DNA of 5,791 bases from Bordetella sp. (GTDB taxonomy: Bacteria; Pseudomonadota; Gammaproteobacteria; Burkholderiales; Burkholderiaceae_B). Both the position numbers and the translations under genes were made by a program. Shown piece by piece: positions 1 through 5,791 of this stretch. The notes beneath the pieces are model-generated. The model saw only the letters and a list, made by a program, of their open reading frames with translations, had not been told where the DNA came from and did no database searches. The stretch lies in contig DAIDKG010000483.1 in NCBI GenBank assembly GCA_027450125.1, positions 1 through 5,791 of the forward strand, given 5' to 3'. Positions within the stretch are counted from its first letter, which is position 1, and each line of letters begins with the position of its first letter.

Positions 1-469
1 CCAGCAGCAGCAGCGTCAGCACGAACAAGGGGCCAAAAGCAAGATACATCACCGTCAGGACGATCCAGGCCGAAACGGTAGCCAGCACGGCGAATATCGA
101 CCATCCAATGCTGGCAGGCGGGGCGTCAGCCTGACCGCGCACCACGGCCGTGGTGGCACAGACCAGCCAAACCAGGCTGACGACGATGACCAGGGCGCCG
201 CTGGCCAGCAGTTCCTGCGGCAGTACGCCGCCCGCAGGGGCACTCCAGACCCAGGCAAGGGCCAGGAGAAAACAGAAGACGACGATGGCCACCAGGCGCG
301 GCACGAACGCCGGCACGCGCGCAGGCAGCGTCAGGCGCAGCCATTCCCAGCAGGCGCAGGAAGCGGTCAACGCCAGCAGCGCCAGCATCCAGATGGGCTG
401 TGGCGCTGCCACGGCCGCGGCCAGGACGGCGAGCAGAACGGCGGCGGTAATGATGCGCTGGCGTAACAT
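1..469 (-). CDS. cdsA: Phosphatidate cytidylyltransferase (CDP-diglyceride synthase), N-terminal part
   Basis: CdsA is an integral inner-membrane enzyme that makes CDP-diacylglycerol from phosphatidate and CTP, the branch point of phospholipid synthesis. The window holds the first 156 codons; the family is about 270-290 residues, so roughly the C-terminal half, with the catalytic signature, lies beyond position 1. The protein begins MLRQRIITAAVLLAVL, like E. coli CdsA (MLKYRLISAFVL), and has the typical WEWLRL stretch at residues 41-46 after the first hydrophobic segments. Hydrophobic segments lie near residues 6-22, 26-40, 59-76, 86-109 and 122-156. The ATG at 467-469 is preceded by AAGAG with an 8-base spacer, and an in-frame TAG lies upstream at 491-493, so no earlier start fits. 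It follows uppS after 58 bases, the usual proteobacterial order. The identity rests on N-terminal similarity, hydrophobicity and gene order because the active-site part is not visible. Confidence 0.9.
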   Translation of the reverse strand, partial: MLRQRIITAAVLLAVLAAAVAAPQPIWMLALLALTASCACWEWLRLTLPARVPAFVPRLVAIVVFCFLLALAWVWSAPAGGVLPQELLASGALVIVVSLVWLVCATTAVVRGQADAPPASIGWSIFAVLATVSAWIVLTVMYLAFGPLFVLTLLLL

Positions 470-527
470 CGCTAGGACTCTTGCAGATGGCTATGAAGGA
501 GGATCACTGCGGGGTTCGCCGTGGCGG

Positions 528-1286
528 TCAGCGCGCGGCCAGCACTTGCGCGCTGGTCCTGCCGAAGCGGCGCTCGCGCCCGCCGTACCATGCGATCGCC
601 TCTTCCAGGCAAGCCCGATCGAAATCGGGCCAATAGGTGTCGGTAAAGTACAGCTCGGTGTAGGCGAGCTGCCAGATCAGGAAATTGGAAACCCGCTGCT
701 CGCCGCCTGTGCGGATGAACAGATCGGGCTCGGGCGCCCAGGGCATGGACAGATGCGCGGACAGCGCTTGCTCGTCGATGCGTTCGGGGTGCTCGGCCAG
801 GCTGGGGTCGGCGCGCAACATGCCGCGCATGGCCTGCAGCACGTCCCAGCGGCCGCCGTAATTGGCCGCAATGGACAGATGCAGCTGATCGTTATGTTCG
901 GTGCGCGACTCCGCCTGGCGGATCAGTTCCTGCAAGCGCGGCTCGAAAGGCGACAGGTCGCCCACTACGCGCAGGCGCACGCCCTGCTTTTCCAGCTTGA
1001 CGACTTCGCGTTCGAGCGATTTGACGAACAGCCGCATCAGGAGCGATACCTCGTCGGCCGGCCGGCGCCAGTTCTCGGAGCTGAAAGCGAACAGGGTGAG
1101 GTAGCGCACGCCCAGCCGGCCGCAGGCCTCGACCGTGCGGCGCACGGCCTGCACGCCCTTGATGTGGCCGGCCGTACGCGGCAGATGCCGGCGCGTGGCC
1201 CAGCGCCCATTGCCATCCATGATGATGGCAATGTGCTGGGGTACGCCGCTGATCTGCGGTATTGCGAGAGTGGAGCTGGTGGCCAT
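528..1286 (-). CDS. uppS: Undecaprenyl diphosphate synthase (cis-prenyltransferase)
   Basis: UppS is a cytosolic/peripheral enzyme that extends farnesyl diphosphate with eight isopentenyl units in cis. The product is the C55 carrier lipid for peptidoglycan, O-antigen and other glycans. The 252-residue protein matches the family length (E. coli 253). It shows the MDGNGRWA motif at 23-30 with catalytic Asp24, His41 in the RTAGHIKG segment, the FSSENWRRP motif at 68-76 (Asn72, Trp73), and NYGGR at 142-146. The C-terminal signature has Arg192 and Arg198 ([11 protein letters not shown]), Glu211 and Asp221. These line up with E. coli Asp26, His43, Asn74/Trp75, Arg194, Arg200, Glu213 and Asp223 at a constant offset of two. 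It lies 38 bases after frr and 58 bases before cdsA. No clear Shine-Dalgarno sequence precedes the ATG, so translation may depend on coupling to frr. Confidence 0.97.
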   Translation of the reverse strand: MATSSTLAIPQISGVPQHIAIIMDGNGRWATRRHLPRTAGHIKGVQAVRRTVEACGRLGVRYLTLFAFSSENWRRPADEVSLLMRLFVKSLEREVVKLEKQGVRLRVVGDLSPFEPRLQELIRQAESRTEHNDQLHLSIAANYGGRWDVLQAMRGMLRADPSLAEHPERIDEQALSAHLSMPWAPEPDLFIRTGGEQRVSNFLIWQLAYTELYFTDTYWPDFDRACLEEAIAWYGGRERRFGRTSAQVLAAR

Positions 1287-1310
1287 GGTGTATCAGGGCA
1301 CGCCGGCGTC

Positions 1311-1324
1311 GCGGCAGGCGCCGC
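1311..1324 (-). other. Small GC hairpin abutting the frr stop
   Basis: GCGGC/GCCGC (1324-1320 with 1315-1311) forms a 5-pair stem with a 4-base loop directly after the frr TAA. It is followed by the 10-base palindrome ACGCCGGCGT at 1300-1309. There is no T-tract and uppS follows at once, so it is not a terminator. It might slow decay or affect uppS initiation, but in DNA this GC-rich it may also be chance. Confidence 0.25.
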
Positions 1325-1885
1325 TTACACCGTCATGATTTCGGCTTCTTTCTGCGCGACCAGCTTGTCGATATCGGCCACGAAGCGGTCGGTGAGCTTT
1401 TGCACGTCGTCCTGCGCACGGCGCTCTTCGTCCTCGGAAATGGTCTTGTCCTTGACCAGCTTCTTCAGGCTGTCATTGGCCTCGCGGCGCAGATTACGTA
1501 CAGCCACCTTGGCGTCCTCGCCCTCGCCTCGCGCCACCTTGGTCAGGTCGCGGCGGCGCTCTTCGGTCAGCGCGGGCATGGGTACGCGGATGGTGTCGCC
1601 CAAAGCCATGGGGTTGAGCCCCAGGTCGGATTCGCGGATGGCCTTCTCGATGGGCTGAAGCATGGTCTTTTCATACGGCTGCACGCTGATCGTGCGGGCA
1701 TCGACCAGGGTCAGGTTGGCAACCTGGCCCACCGGCACCGGCGAACCGTAGTATTCCACCTGCACGTGATCCAGGATGCTGGGATGCGCACGGCCGGTGC
1801 GCAACTTGGCCAGATTGGACTTGAGGGTGTCCAGCGACTTGGTCATCCGGCTGTCGGCGGATTTGCGTATGTCTGCAACGCTCAT
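1325..1885 (-). CDS. frr: Ribosome recycling factor
   Basis: RRF acts with EF-G after termination to split the 70S ribosome from mRNA, and is essential. The 186-residue product is the normal length (E. coli 185). The long helical-bundle domain I is formed by residues 1 to about 30 and about 105-186; the small beta-rich domain II lies between. Visible conserved parts are LRTGRAHPS (28-36), [14 protein letters not shown] (60-73), the [16 protein letters not shown] stretch (99-114) and [10 protein letters not shown] (129-138), whose arginines contact 23S rRNA in known structures. The start at 1883-1885 has a strong ribosome binding site, AAGGA with a 7-base spacer. The gene starts 15 bases after the pyrH stop, so the two are almost certainly co-transcribed. 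No anomaly was seen. Confidence 0.97.
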   Translation of the reverse strand: MSVADIRKSADSRMTKSLDTLKSNLAKLRTGRAHPSILDHVQVEYYGSPVPVGQVANLTLVDARTISVQPYEKTMLQPIEKAIRESDLGLNPMALGDTIRVPMPALTEERRRDLTKVARGEGEDAKVAVRNLRREANDSLKKLVKDKTISEDEERRAQDDVQKLTDRFVADIDKLVAQKEAEIMTV

Positions 1886-1900
1886 GGGGGTTTCCTTCTT

Positions 1901-2620
1901 TTATACGTGTACCAGCGTGCCTTCGTCTTCACCCGCCACGACCCGGTTGAGTGCGCCCGGCTTGTTGATCGAAAACACCTTGATGGGCAGTTTCTGGTCC
2001 CGGCACAGCGCAAACGCGGTAGCGTCCATCACTTCGAGGCGGCGGACGATGGCCTCGTCGAAACTGATGCGCGCATAGCGCGTGGCGGTGGGATCCTTGT
2101 TGGGATCGGCGCTGTAGATGCCGTCGACCTTGGTGGCCTTGAGCACGATCTCCGCGCCGATTTCAGCGCCGCGCAGCGCCGCCGCAGTATCGGTGGTGAA
2201 GAACGGGTTGCCCGTGCCGGCCGCAAAGATCACGACCTTGCCTTCCTCAAGATAGCGTAGCGCCTTGGGGCGGATGTAGGGCTCGACCACTTGTTCGATG
2301 TTCAGGGCCGATTGTACCCGCGCATCCACGCCCTGGTGCTTGAGCGCATCCTGCAAGGCCAGCGAGTTCATGATGGTGGCCATCATGCCCATGTAGTCCG
2401 CAGTGGCGCGGTCCATGCCCTGCGCGCCCGGGGCCACGCCGCGGAAGATGTTGCCCCCGCCGATGACGATGGCCAGCTCGATGCCCGTGGAAGCCACCTC
2501 GGCGATTTCCTGGGTCATGCGCACGATGGTGCCGCGGTTGATGCCGAAGGCATCCTCGCCCATAAGGGCTTCGCCGGAAAGCTTGAGGAGAACCCGGTTG
2601 TACGATCTGCTGCTGGTCAT
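1901..2620 (-). CDS. pyrH: Uridylate (UMP) kinase
   Basis: PyrH phosphorylates UMP to UDP with ATP, the first step from UMP towards UTP and CTP. Bacterial UMP kinases are hexamers of the amino-acid-kinase fold, regulated by GTP and UTP. From the chosen start the protein has 239 residues (E. coli 241). It shows [11 protein letters not shown] (11-21, Lys13), GGGNIFRG (54-61), [16 protein letters not shown] (70-85), [10 protein letters not shown] (135-144) and [14 protein letters not shown] (160-173). The open frame extends 24 codons upstream to 2692, but those residues do not resemble the family. The ATG at 2618-2620 has AGGGG seven bases upstream and gives the expected N-terminus just before the first strand. 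The next ATG upstream (2624-2626) leaves only one base of spacing from AGGGG. It is followed after 15 bases by frr and preceded by a 115-base gap after tsf. Confidence 0.96.
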   Translation of the reverse strand: MTSSRSYNRVLLKLSGEALMGEDAFGINRGTIVRMTQEIAEVASTGIELAIVIGGGNIFRGVAPGAQGMDRATADYMGMMATIMNSLALQDALKHQGVDARVQSALNIEQVVEPYIRPKALRYLEEGKVVIFAAGTGNPFFTTDTAAALRGAEIGAEIVLKATKVDGIYSADPNKDPTATRYARISFDEAIVRRLEVMDATAFALCRDQKLPIKVFSINKPGALNRVVAGEDEGTLVHV

Positions 2621-2735
2621 AGGCATGCCCCTGGGAACGGTTCCGACGAAAGTGTAAGACAAGAAACGGGCCGGAGCGGGGTGCGGAGCCACAAGCCCCT
2701 GGCGCCCCCGCGCCGGCCCGCGGTACTGCTGTTTA
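2621..2735 (-). other. tsf-pyrH spacer, no gene found
   Basis: This 115-base GC-rich gap holds a weak stem CCGCG/CGCGG (2708-2712 with 2719-2723, 6-base loop), possible GGGG/CCCC pairing (2678-2681 with 2696-2699) and the pyrH ribosome binding site. TACACT on the minus strand resembles a -10 box but has no matching -35. I see no convincing terminator or promoter, so tsf and pyrH may be co-transcribed. Confidence 0.4.
2628..2632 (-). promoter_or_regulatory. Ribosome binding site fixing the pyrH start
   Basis: AGGGG on the minus strand lies seven bases before the ATG at 2618-2620. This spacing favours the [16 protein letters not shown] start over the in-frame ATG two codons earlier and over the longer 263-residue reading that begins at 2692. 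Confidence 0.7.
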
Positions 2736-3614
2736 TCAGGCTTGGCCGGCGGCCGCCGCGGCCACTTCGGCCGCGAAATCGGTGACCTTCTTCTCGATGC
2801 CCTCGCCGACGACGAACAGCACGAACTTGCTGATCGAGGCCTTCTTTTCCTTGAGCATCTGCTCGACGGTCTGCTTGTCGTTCTTGACGAAGGGCTGCGA
2901 CAGCAGCGTGACTTCCTTCAGGAACTTGGCGATCGAACCGTCGACCATCTTGGCGACGATATCGGCGGGCTTGCCCGACTCGGCGGCCTTGGCCTCGGCG
3001 ACCGAACGCTCGGTGGCGATGTCGGCGGCGGGCACGCCATCGGCGTTCAGCGCCTTGGGCTTGGTGGCGGCGATGTGCATGGCCAGGTCCTTGCCCACTT
3101 CGTTGTCGCCGGCGAATTCGACCAGCACGCCGATCCGACCGCTATGCACATAGCTGGCCAGCGCGTCGGGCGTCTGGATGCGCTCGAAGCGGCGGATGCT
3201 CATGTTTTCGCCGATCTTGCCGATCAGGGCGGTGCGGGTCGATTCGACCGTGCCTTCGCCGTAGGGCAGCGCCGACAAGGCAGCCACATCGGCGGGGTTA
3301 CGCTCGGCGACCAGCCTGGCCAGGCCGTTGACGAAGGCGACGAAATCGTCGTTCTTGGCGACGAAGTCGGTTTCGCAGTTGACTTCGATCACGGCGCCTT
3401 GCTTGGCGTCGGCCGAGATGTGCAGGCCGATCAGGCCTTCGGCGGTGACGCGGGTGGCGGCCTTGCTGGCCTTGTTGCCCAGCTTGACGCGCAGGATCTC
3501 TTCGGCCTTGGCCAGGTCGCCGGAGGCCTCGGTCAGCGCCTTTTTGCATTCCATCATGGGCGCGTCGGTCTTTTCGCGCAGTTCCTTGACCAGGGCAGCT
3601 GTAATTTCAGCCAT
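2736..3614 (-). CDS. tsf: Translation elongation factor Ts
   Basis: EF-Ts is the guanine-nucleotide exchange factor that frees GDP from EF-Tu during elongation. The 292-residue protein fits the family (E. coli 283). The N-terminal UBA-like helical domain (about 1-55) carries [19 protein letters not shown] (12-30), the first family signature. The second, [13 protein letters not shown] (77-89), contains the Thr82-Asp83-Phe84 segment whose equivalent in E. coli inserts next to the EF-Tu nucleotide site. The core dimerisation domain follows, and the C-terminus is alanine-rich ([12 protein letters not shown]). The ATG at 3612-3614 has GGAG with a 5-base spacer. It lies 125 bases after rpsB, separated by two GC-rich hairpins, and is the usual second gene of the rpsB-tsf operon. 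No defect was seen. Confidence 0.97.
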   Translation of the reverse strand: MAEITAALVKELREKTDAPMMECKKALTEASGDLAKAEEILRVKLGNKASKAATRVTAEGLIGLHISADAKQGAVIEVNCETDFVAKNDDFVAFVNGLARLVAERNPADVAALSALPYGEGTVESTRTALIGKIGENMSIRRFERIQTPDALASYVHSGRIGVLVEFAGDNEVGKDLAMHIAATKPKALNADGVPAADIATERSVAEAKAAESGKPADIVAKMVDGSIAKFLKEVTLLSQPFVKNDKQTVEQMLKEKKASISKFVLFVVGEGIEKKVTDFAAEVAAAAAGQA

Positions 3615-3638
3615 GTTTGCTCCAAATTTCGTAAGACA

Positions 3639-3659
3639 TGCCCCGGTCTGGCCGGGGCA
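3639..3659 (-). terminator. Perfect 8-bp hairpin before tsf, possible partial terminator
   Basis: TGCCCCGG at 3659-3652 and CCGGGGCA at 3646-3639 (minus strand) form a perfect 8-pair stem with a 5-base loop, 24 bases before the tsf ATG. The bases after it (TGTCTTACG) are only weakly T-rich, so readthrough into tsf is expected. It may tune the S2 to EF-Ts ratio or block 3' decay. Function is inferred. Confidence 0.45.
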
Positions 3660-3690
3660 GAAATAATGCTTCGAGAATGCCGCGCCAGTG

Positions 3691-3723
3691 CCCGGCCCCG
3701 GCGGCCCGCCCGTCAGGGCCGGG
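3691..3723 (-). terminator. GC-rich hairpin just after rpsB, possible attenuator
   Basis: On the minus strand CCCGGCCC (3723-3716) pairs perfectly with GGGCCGGG (3698-3691) across a 17-base loop. It begins 16 bases after the rpsB stop. No T-tract follows directly, so it may partly stop transcription, protect the rpsB 3' end, or act as a processing boundary. In E. coli the rpsB-tsf gap is also structured. Confidence 0.4.
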
Positions 3724-3739
3724 CGCCGGATACATACGC

Positions 3740-4486
3740 TCAGGCCTGGCTGTCCTGCACTTCGACGAACTCTTCCTGGCCTTCGATTTCCTCGACCAGG
3801 CCGTTCAGGTTCTGTTGACGCCCTTCGATGACCGCATCGGCGATGCCCTTGGCATACAGCGCAATGGCCTTGGCCGAGTCATCGTTGCCGGGAATGATGT
3901 AGTCCACGCCGTCGGGCGCATGGTTGGTATCGACCACGGCCACGACCGGAATGCCCAAGGTGCGCGCTTCGGCCACGGCGATCTTGTGATAGCCCACGTC
4001 GATCACGAACAGTGCATCGGGCAGCGTGGTCATGTCCTTGATGCCGCCGATGGACTTGTTCAGCTTTTCCAGTTCGCGCTGGAACAGCAGGCCTTCCTTC
4101 TTGATCATGCGTTCCGCGCCGCCTTCGGCGACGACGGCTTCCATGTCCTTCAGGCGCTTGATCGAGGCCTTGACCGTCTTGAAATTGGTCAGCATGCCGC
4201 CGAGCCAGCGGGCATCGACGTAAGGCATGCCGGCTCGGGCGGCTTCCGAGGCGACCAGCTCGCGCGCGGCGCGCTTGGTGCCCACGAAGAGGACATTGCC
4301 ACCGCGGGCCGCCACCTGCTTCACGAACTTGGTGGCATCGAGGTACTTCTCAACCGTCTTTTCCAGGTTGATGATGTGAATTTTGTTGCGGCTACCGAAG
4401 ATGTAGGGGGCCATCTTCGGGTTCCAGTAACGGGTCTGGTGGCCGAAGTGGACGCCGGCTTCGAGCATTTCGCGCATCAGGGACAT
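3740..4486 (-). CDS. rpsB: 30S ribosomal protein S2
   Basis: S2 is a late-assembling small-subunit protein that helps recruit S1. The 248-residue product is slightly longer than E. coli S2 (241). Family landmarks are [19 protein letters not shown] (7-25), [18 protein letters not shown] (27-44), NVLFVGTKR (64-72), [16 protein letters not shown] (89-104) and the signature [20 protein letters not shown] (185-204). Charged helices at about 105-145 correspond to the protruding coiled-coil domain. The tail is acidic ([20 protein letters not shown]). The ATG at 4484-4486 follows AGGAGA at a 5-base spacing. It is the first gene of the minus-strand cluster and has a long, structured leader. In E. coli S2 represses its own operon through that leader. 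Confidence 0.98.
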   Translation of the reverse strand: MSLMREMLEAGVHFGHQTRYWNPKMAPYIFGSRNKIHIINLEKTVEKYLDATKFVKQVAARGGNVLFVGTKRAARELVASEAARAGMPYVDARWLGGMLTNFKTVKASIKRLKDMEAVVAEGGAERMIKKEGLLFQRELEKLNKSIGGIKDMTTLPDALFVIDVGYHKIAVAEARTLGIPVVAVVDTNHAPDGVDYIIPGNDDSAKAIALYAKGIADAVIEGRQQNLNGLVEEIEGQEEFVEVQDSQA

Positions 4487-4618
4487 AATGTTCTCCTAGG
4501 GTTTGGACTTGCACGCTCGCCAGCACCCACGCCGCCTGATAATGGCTTGACCATGGGCACCCTGGTTGGCAAGGTGCGGGATTTGGCGCCAGATCTTTCG
4601 GCCTCATCCAGGATATCT
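4487..4618 (-). promoter_or_regulatory. rpsB 5' leader, candidate S2 autoregulatory region
   Basis: The untranslated region before rpsB can form a hairpin at 4557-4577 (minus strand GCACCTTG / CAGGGTGC, 8 pairs with one G-U, loop of 5). A small stem ATGG/CCAT lies at 4542-4554. GGGTGC occurs twice on the minus strand (4557-4562 and 4523-4528), so GCACC could pair with either copy. In E. coli S2 represses rpsB-tsf through the rpsB leader. Whether this leader has the same fold is not shown; the upstream boundary depends on which promoter is used. Confidence 0.45.
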
Positions 4619-4624
4619 TTTGTC

Positions 4625-4652
4625 TTTATCTTGGGAGCCAGCCTTGGGTCAA
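4625..4652 (-). promoter_or_regulatory. Candidate downstream promoter for the rpsB operon
   Basis: On the minus strand, TTGACC (4652-4647, 5 of 6) and GATAAA (4630-4625, 4 of 6) are 16 bases apart. A start near 4618 would leave a leader of about 130 bases. This is an alternative to, or a second promoter beside, the one at 4670-4699; the sequence alone does not decide between them. Confidence 0.35.
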
Positions 4653-4671
4653 ACGCCGGAAAGCCTATAAT
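4644..4671 (+). promoter_or_regulatory. Candidate sigma-70 promoter for map-glnD
   Basis: TTGGGT at 4644-4649 and a perfect TATAAT at 4666-4671 are separated by 16 bases. Transcription would start near 4678, leaving a leader of about 95 bases before the map ATG. The -35 match is poor (TTG only), so the -10 carries the call. It overlaps a candidate promoter pointing the other way. Confidence 0.55.
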
Positions 4672-4699
4672 TCTACTATTTTCCAGGGCAAACCCTCAA
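4670..4699 (-). promoter_or_regulatory. Candidate upstream promoter for the rpsB operon
   Basis: On the minus strand, TTGAGG (4699-4694) and TAGAAT (4675-4670, 5 of 6 match) are 18 bases apart. The start would fall near 4663, giving an rpsB leader of about 175 bases, comparable to the long E. coli rpsB leader. The -10 box overlaps the map -10 by two bases, so the two polymerases could not bind together. This is inference from consensus only. Confidence 0.4.
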
Positions 4700-4709
4700 G
4701 TGGTTTGCC
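4687..4709. repeat. Perfect 8-7-8 inverted repeat in the divergent promoter region
   Basis: GGCAAACC at 4687-4694 and GGTTTGCC at 4702-4709 are perfect inverted copies with seven bases between. The repeat lies just after the predicted map start and covers the -35 of the upstream rpsB promoter candidate. It could be an operator for a dimeric regulator, or a hairpin near the 5' end of map mRNA. It lacks a T-tract, so it is not a convincing terminator. Confidence 0.6.
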
Positions 4710-4772
4710 TGCAGGCCACGACACCCGCTCCGAAAATCGGGACAAATCGCCAAAATTTCAGCTGGACACGCC

Positions 4773-5603
4773 ATGGCAATCGAACTCATCACCGACCCCG
4801 CCGACCTGGCCAAGATGCGCGCCGCCTGCCAGGACGCCGCGCTCATCCTGGATTACCTGACTCCCTTCGTCAAACCGGGCGTCACCACCGGCGAACTCGA
4901 CCGCCTGTGCATGGAATACCTCACCGACGAGCTCAAGGTGAAATCGGCCACCGTAGGTTATGCGCCTCCTGGCTACCCCCCCTTCCCGGGCGCCATCTGC
5001 ACCTCCGTCAACCATGTGATCTGCCACGGCATCCCGGGCGACAAGGTTCTCAAGAACGGCGACTCCATCAACCTGGACGTCACCATCATCAAGGACGGCT
5101 GGTTCGGCGATACCAGCCGCATGTACGCCGTGGGCGACCAGTCGATCCTGTCGCGCCGCCTGATCGACACCACTTTCGAATGCATGTGGAAAGGTATCCA
5201 GCAGGTGCGGCCCGGCGCCACGCTGGGCGACATCGGCCACGCCATCCAGAAGCACGGCGAGGCAGCCGGCTTTTCCATCGTACGCGAATACTGCGGCCAT
5301 GGCGTGGGCCGGCGCTTTCACCAGGATCCGCAGATACTGCACTATGGCAAGCCCGGCGTCGGCATCAAACTGGTGCCTGGCATGATCTTCACCATCGAAC
5401 CCATGGTGAATGCCGGCCGCAAGGAAATCCGCAATCTGTCCGACGGCTGGACGGTGGTCACGCGCGACCACAGCCTGTCGGCGCAGTGGGAACATTCCGT
5501 TCTGGTGACCGAGACCGGCTATGAAGTGCTGACCGTCTCGCCCGGCGTGCAACAGCCCCCTGCTTTCATCACCGAGCCCCTGGCCGTTCCCGCCCTCGCC
5601 TGA
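4773..5603 (+). CDS. map: Methionine aminopeptidase, type I
   Basis: Map removes the initiator methionine from nascent proteins when the second residue is small. The 276-residue protein has the pita-bread fold. All five expected metal ligands are present: Asp102 (NLDVT), Asp113 (GDTSR), His176 (CGHGVGRRFH), Glu209 (FTIEPMV) and Glu240 (AQWEHS). His85 (CHGIP) and His183 match the substrate-binding histidines. Except at His85, numbering is E. coli plus five. The C-terminal tail after VLTVSPG runs about 20 residues and is rich in proline and alanine, making the protein 12 residues longer than E. coli Map (264); there is no N-terminal zinc-finger extension. The start has only a weak GGA six bases upstream. 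The gene diverges from rpsB, as in many proteobacteria, and is followed after 19 bases by glnD. Confidence 0.97.
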   Translation: MAIELITDPADLAKMRAACQDAALILDYLTPFVKPGVTTGELDRLCMEYLTDELKVKSATVGYAPPGYPPFPGAICTSVNHVICHGIPGDKVLKNGDSINLDVTIIKDGWFGDTSRMYAVGDQSILSRRLIDTTFECMWKGIQQVRPGATLGDIGHAIQKHGEAAGFSIVREYCGHGVGRRFHQDPQILHYGKPGVGIKLVPGMIFTIEPMVNAGRKEIRNLSDGWTVVTRDHSLSAQWEHSVLVTETGYEVLTVSPGVQQPPAFITEPLAVPALA

Positions 5604-5622
5604 TTCTGCCCCAGCCGTCCGC

Positions 5623-5791
5623 ATGAGCTTCGCCGAGCTTGCCCAGATCAAGTCCCAGGTACAGGCGGCGCGCGCCGCCGCCATTGGCCGATTCCACAAC
5701 CACGGCCGAGCCGACACGCTGCTGACCGATCTGCGCCGCGCCGTCGACCAGGCCTTGCGCGATCTGCTGGCGCTGCGCCCCTTGCCCGCGG
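5623..5791 (+). CDS. glnD: Start of PII uridylyltransferase / uridylyl-removing enzyme (partial)
   Basis: Only the first 56 codons are present. They begin MSFAELAQIKSQVQAARAAAIGRFHNHGRADTLL and form a mostly helical N-terminus without stops to the window edge. GlnD senses glutamine and adds or removes UMP on PII (GlnB/GlnK), controlling glutamine synthetase and nitrogen transcription. Its nucleotidyltransferase, HD and ACT domains would lie beyond 5791 and cannot be checked here. The call depends mainly on position directly after map, the conserved rpsB / map-glnD arrangement, and a helical RxxxHxxGR-type start common in GlnD. The ATG at 5623-5625 lacks a Shine-Dalgarno sequence and lies 19 bases after the map stop, so translational coupling is likely. 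No other start codon in this frame nearby looks better. Confidence 0.75.
   Translation, partial: MSFAELAQIKSQVQAARAAAIGRFHNHGRADTLLTDLRRAVDQALRDLLALRPLPA

Noticed and set aside
150..1658. A 502-codon open frame on the plus strand opposite cdsA, uppS and frr
   Set aside because: It runs antisense to three well-supported genes, has no family resemblance, and long antisense frames are expected in GC-rich coding DNA.
1262..2260. A 332-codon plus-strand frame opposite frr and pyrH
   Set aside because: It lies antisense to two intact genes with clear motifs and is a composition artefact.
2621..2692. N-terminal extension of pyrH by 24 codons
   Set aside because: The extra residues do not fit the family, and the ribosome binding site at 2628-2632 supports the start at 2620.
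2708..2723. Rho-independent terminator after tsf
   Set aside because: The stem has only five pairs and no T-tract, and the next gene is on the same strand in the usual operon order.
3638..5524. A 628-codon open frame on the plus strand spanning rpsB antisense, the promoter region and map out of frame
   Set aside because: It crosses an intergenic regulatory region and overlaps map in another frame; its Arg/His/Pro-rich translation looks like shadow sequence.
4758..5717. A 319-codon minus-strand frame opposite map and glnD
   Set aside because: Map on the other strand has every catalytic residue; the antisense product shows no recognisable motif.
1..5791. Mobile element, CRISPR array, tRNA, or a novel defence or biosynthetic system
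   Set aside because: Almost all of the window is conserved housekeeping genes in a known order; no transposase, repeat array or unexplained long gap is present.

Overview
The window is GC-rich and holds a conserved bacterial housekeeping block. Six genes lie on the minus strand, in transcription order rpsB - tsf - pyrH - frr - uppS - cdsA (partial). They are divergent from map and the start of glnD (partial) on the plus strand. Protein sequences and gene order point to a betaproteobacterium. From recalled resemblance, most likely the Bordetella/Achromobacter group (Alcaligenaceae); no database search was possible.

Layout. From 1 to 469 is the N-terminal half of CDP-diglyceride synthase (cdsA), cut by the window edge. 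From 528 to 1286 is undecaprenyl diphosphate synthase (uppS), 1325-1885 ribosome recycling factor (frr), 1901-2620 UMP kinase (pyrH), 2736-3614 EF-Ts (tsf) and 3740-4486 ribosomal protein S2 (rpsB). The 286-bp divergent region 4487-4772 carries the rpsB leader, promoter candidates in both directions and an 8-7-8 inverted repeat. Methionine aminopeptidase (map) is at 4773-5603, and the first 56 codons of glnD begin at 5623. No stretch above 300 bases lacks a gene.

Function. The minus-strand genes combine translation (S2, EF-Ts, recycling factor), pyrimidine nucleotide supply (UMP kinase) and envelope precursor synthesis (the undecaprenyl carrier lipid and CDP-diacylglycerol). The plus-strand pair joins N-terminal methionine removal from new proteins with the PII-modifying nitrogen sensor. 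All complete genes are intact, of normal length and keep their catalytic or binding motifs.

I found no mobile element, CRISPR array, RNA gene or undescribed system. The parts worth a second look are regulatory: the overlapping divergent promoters with their inverted repeat, the structured rpsB leader, and the two hairpins between rpsB and tsf.
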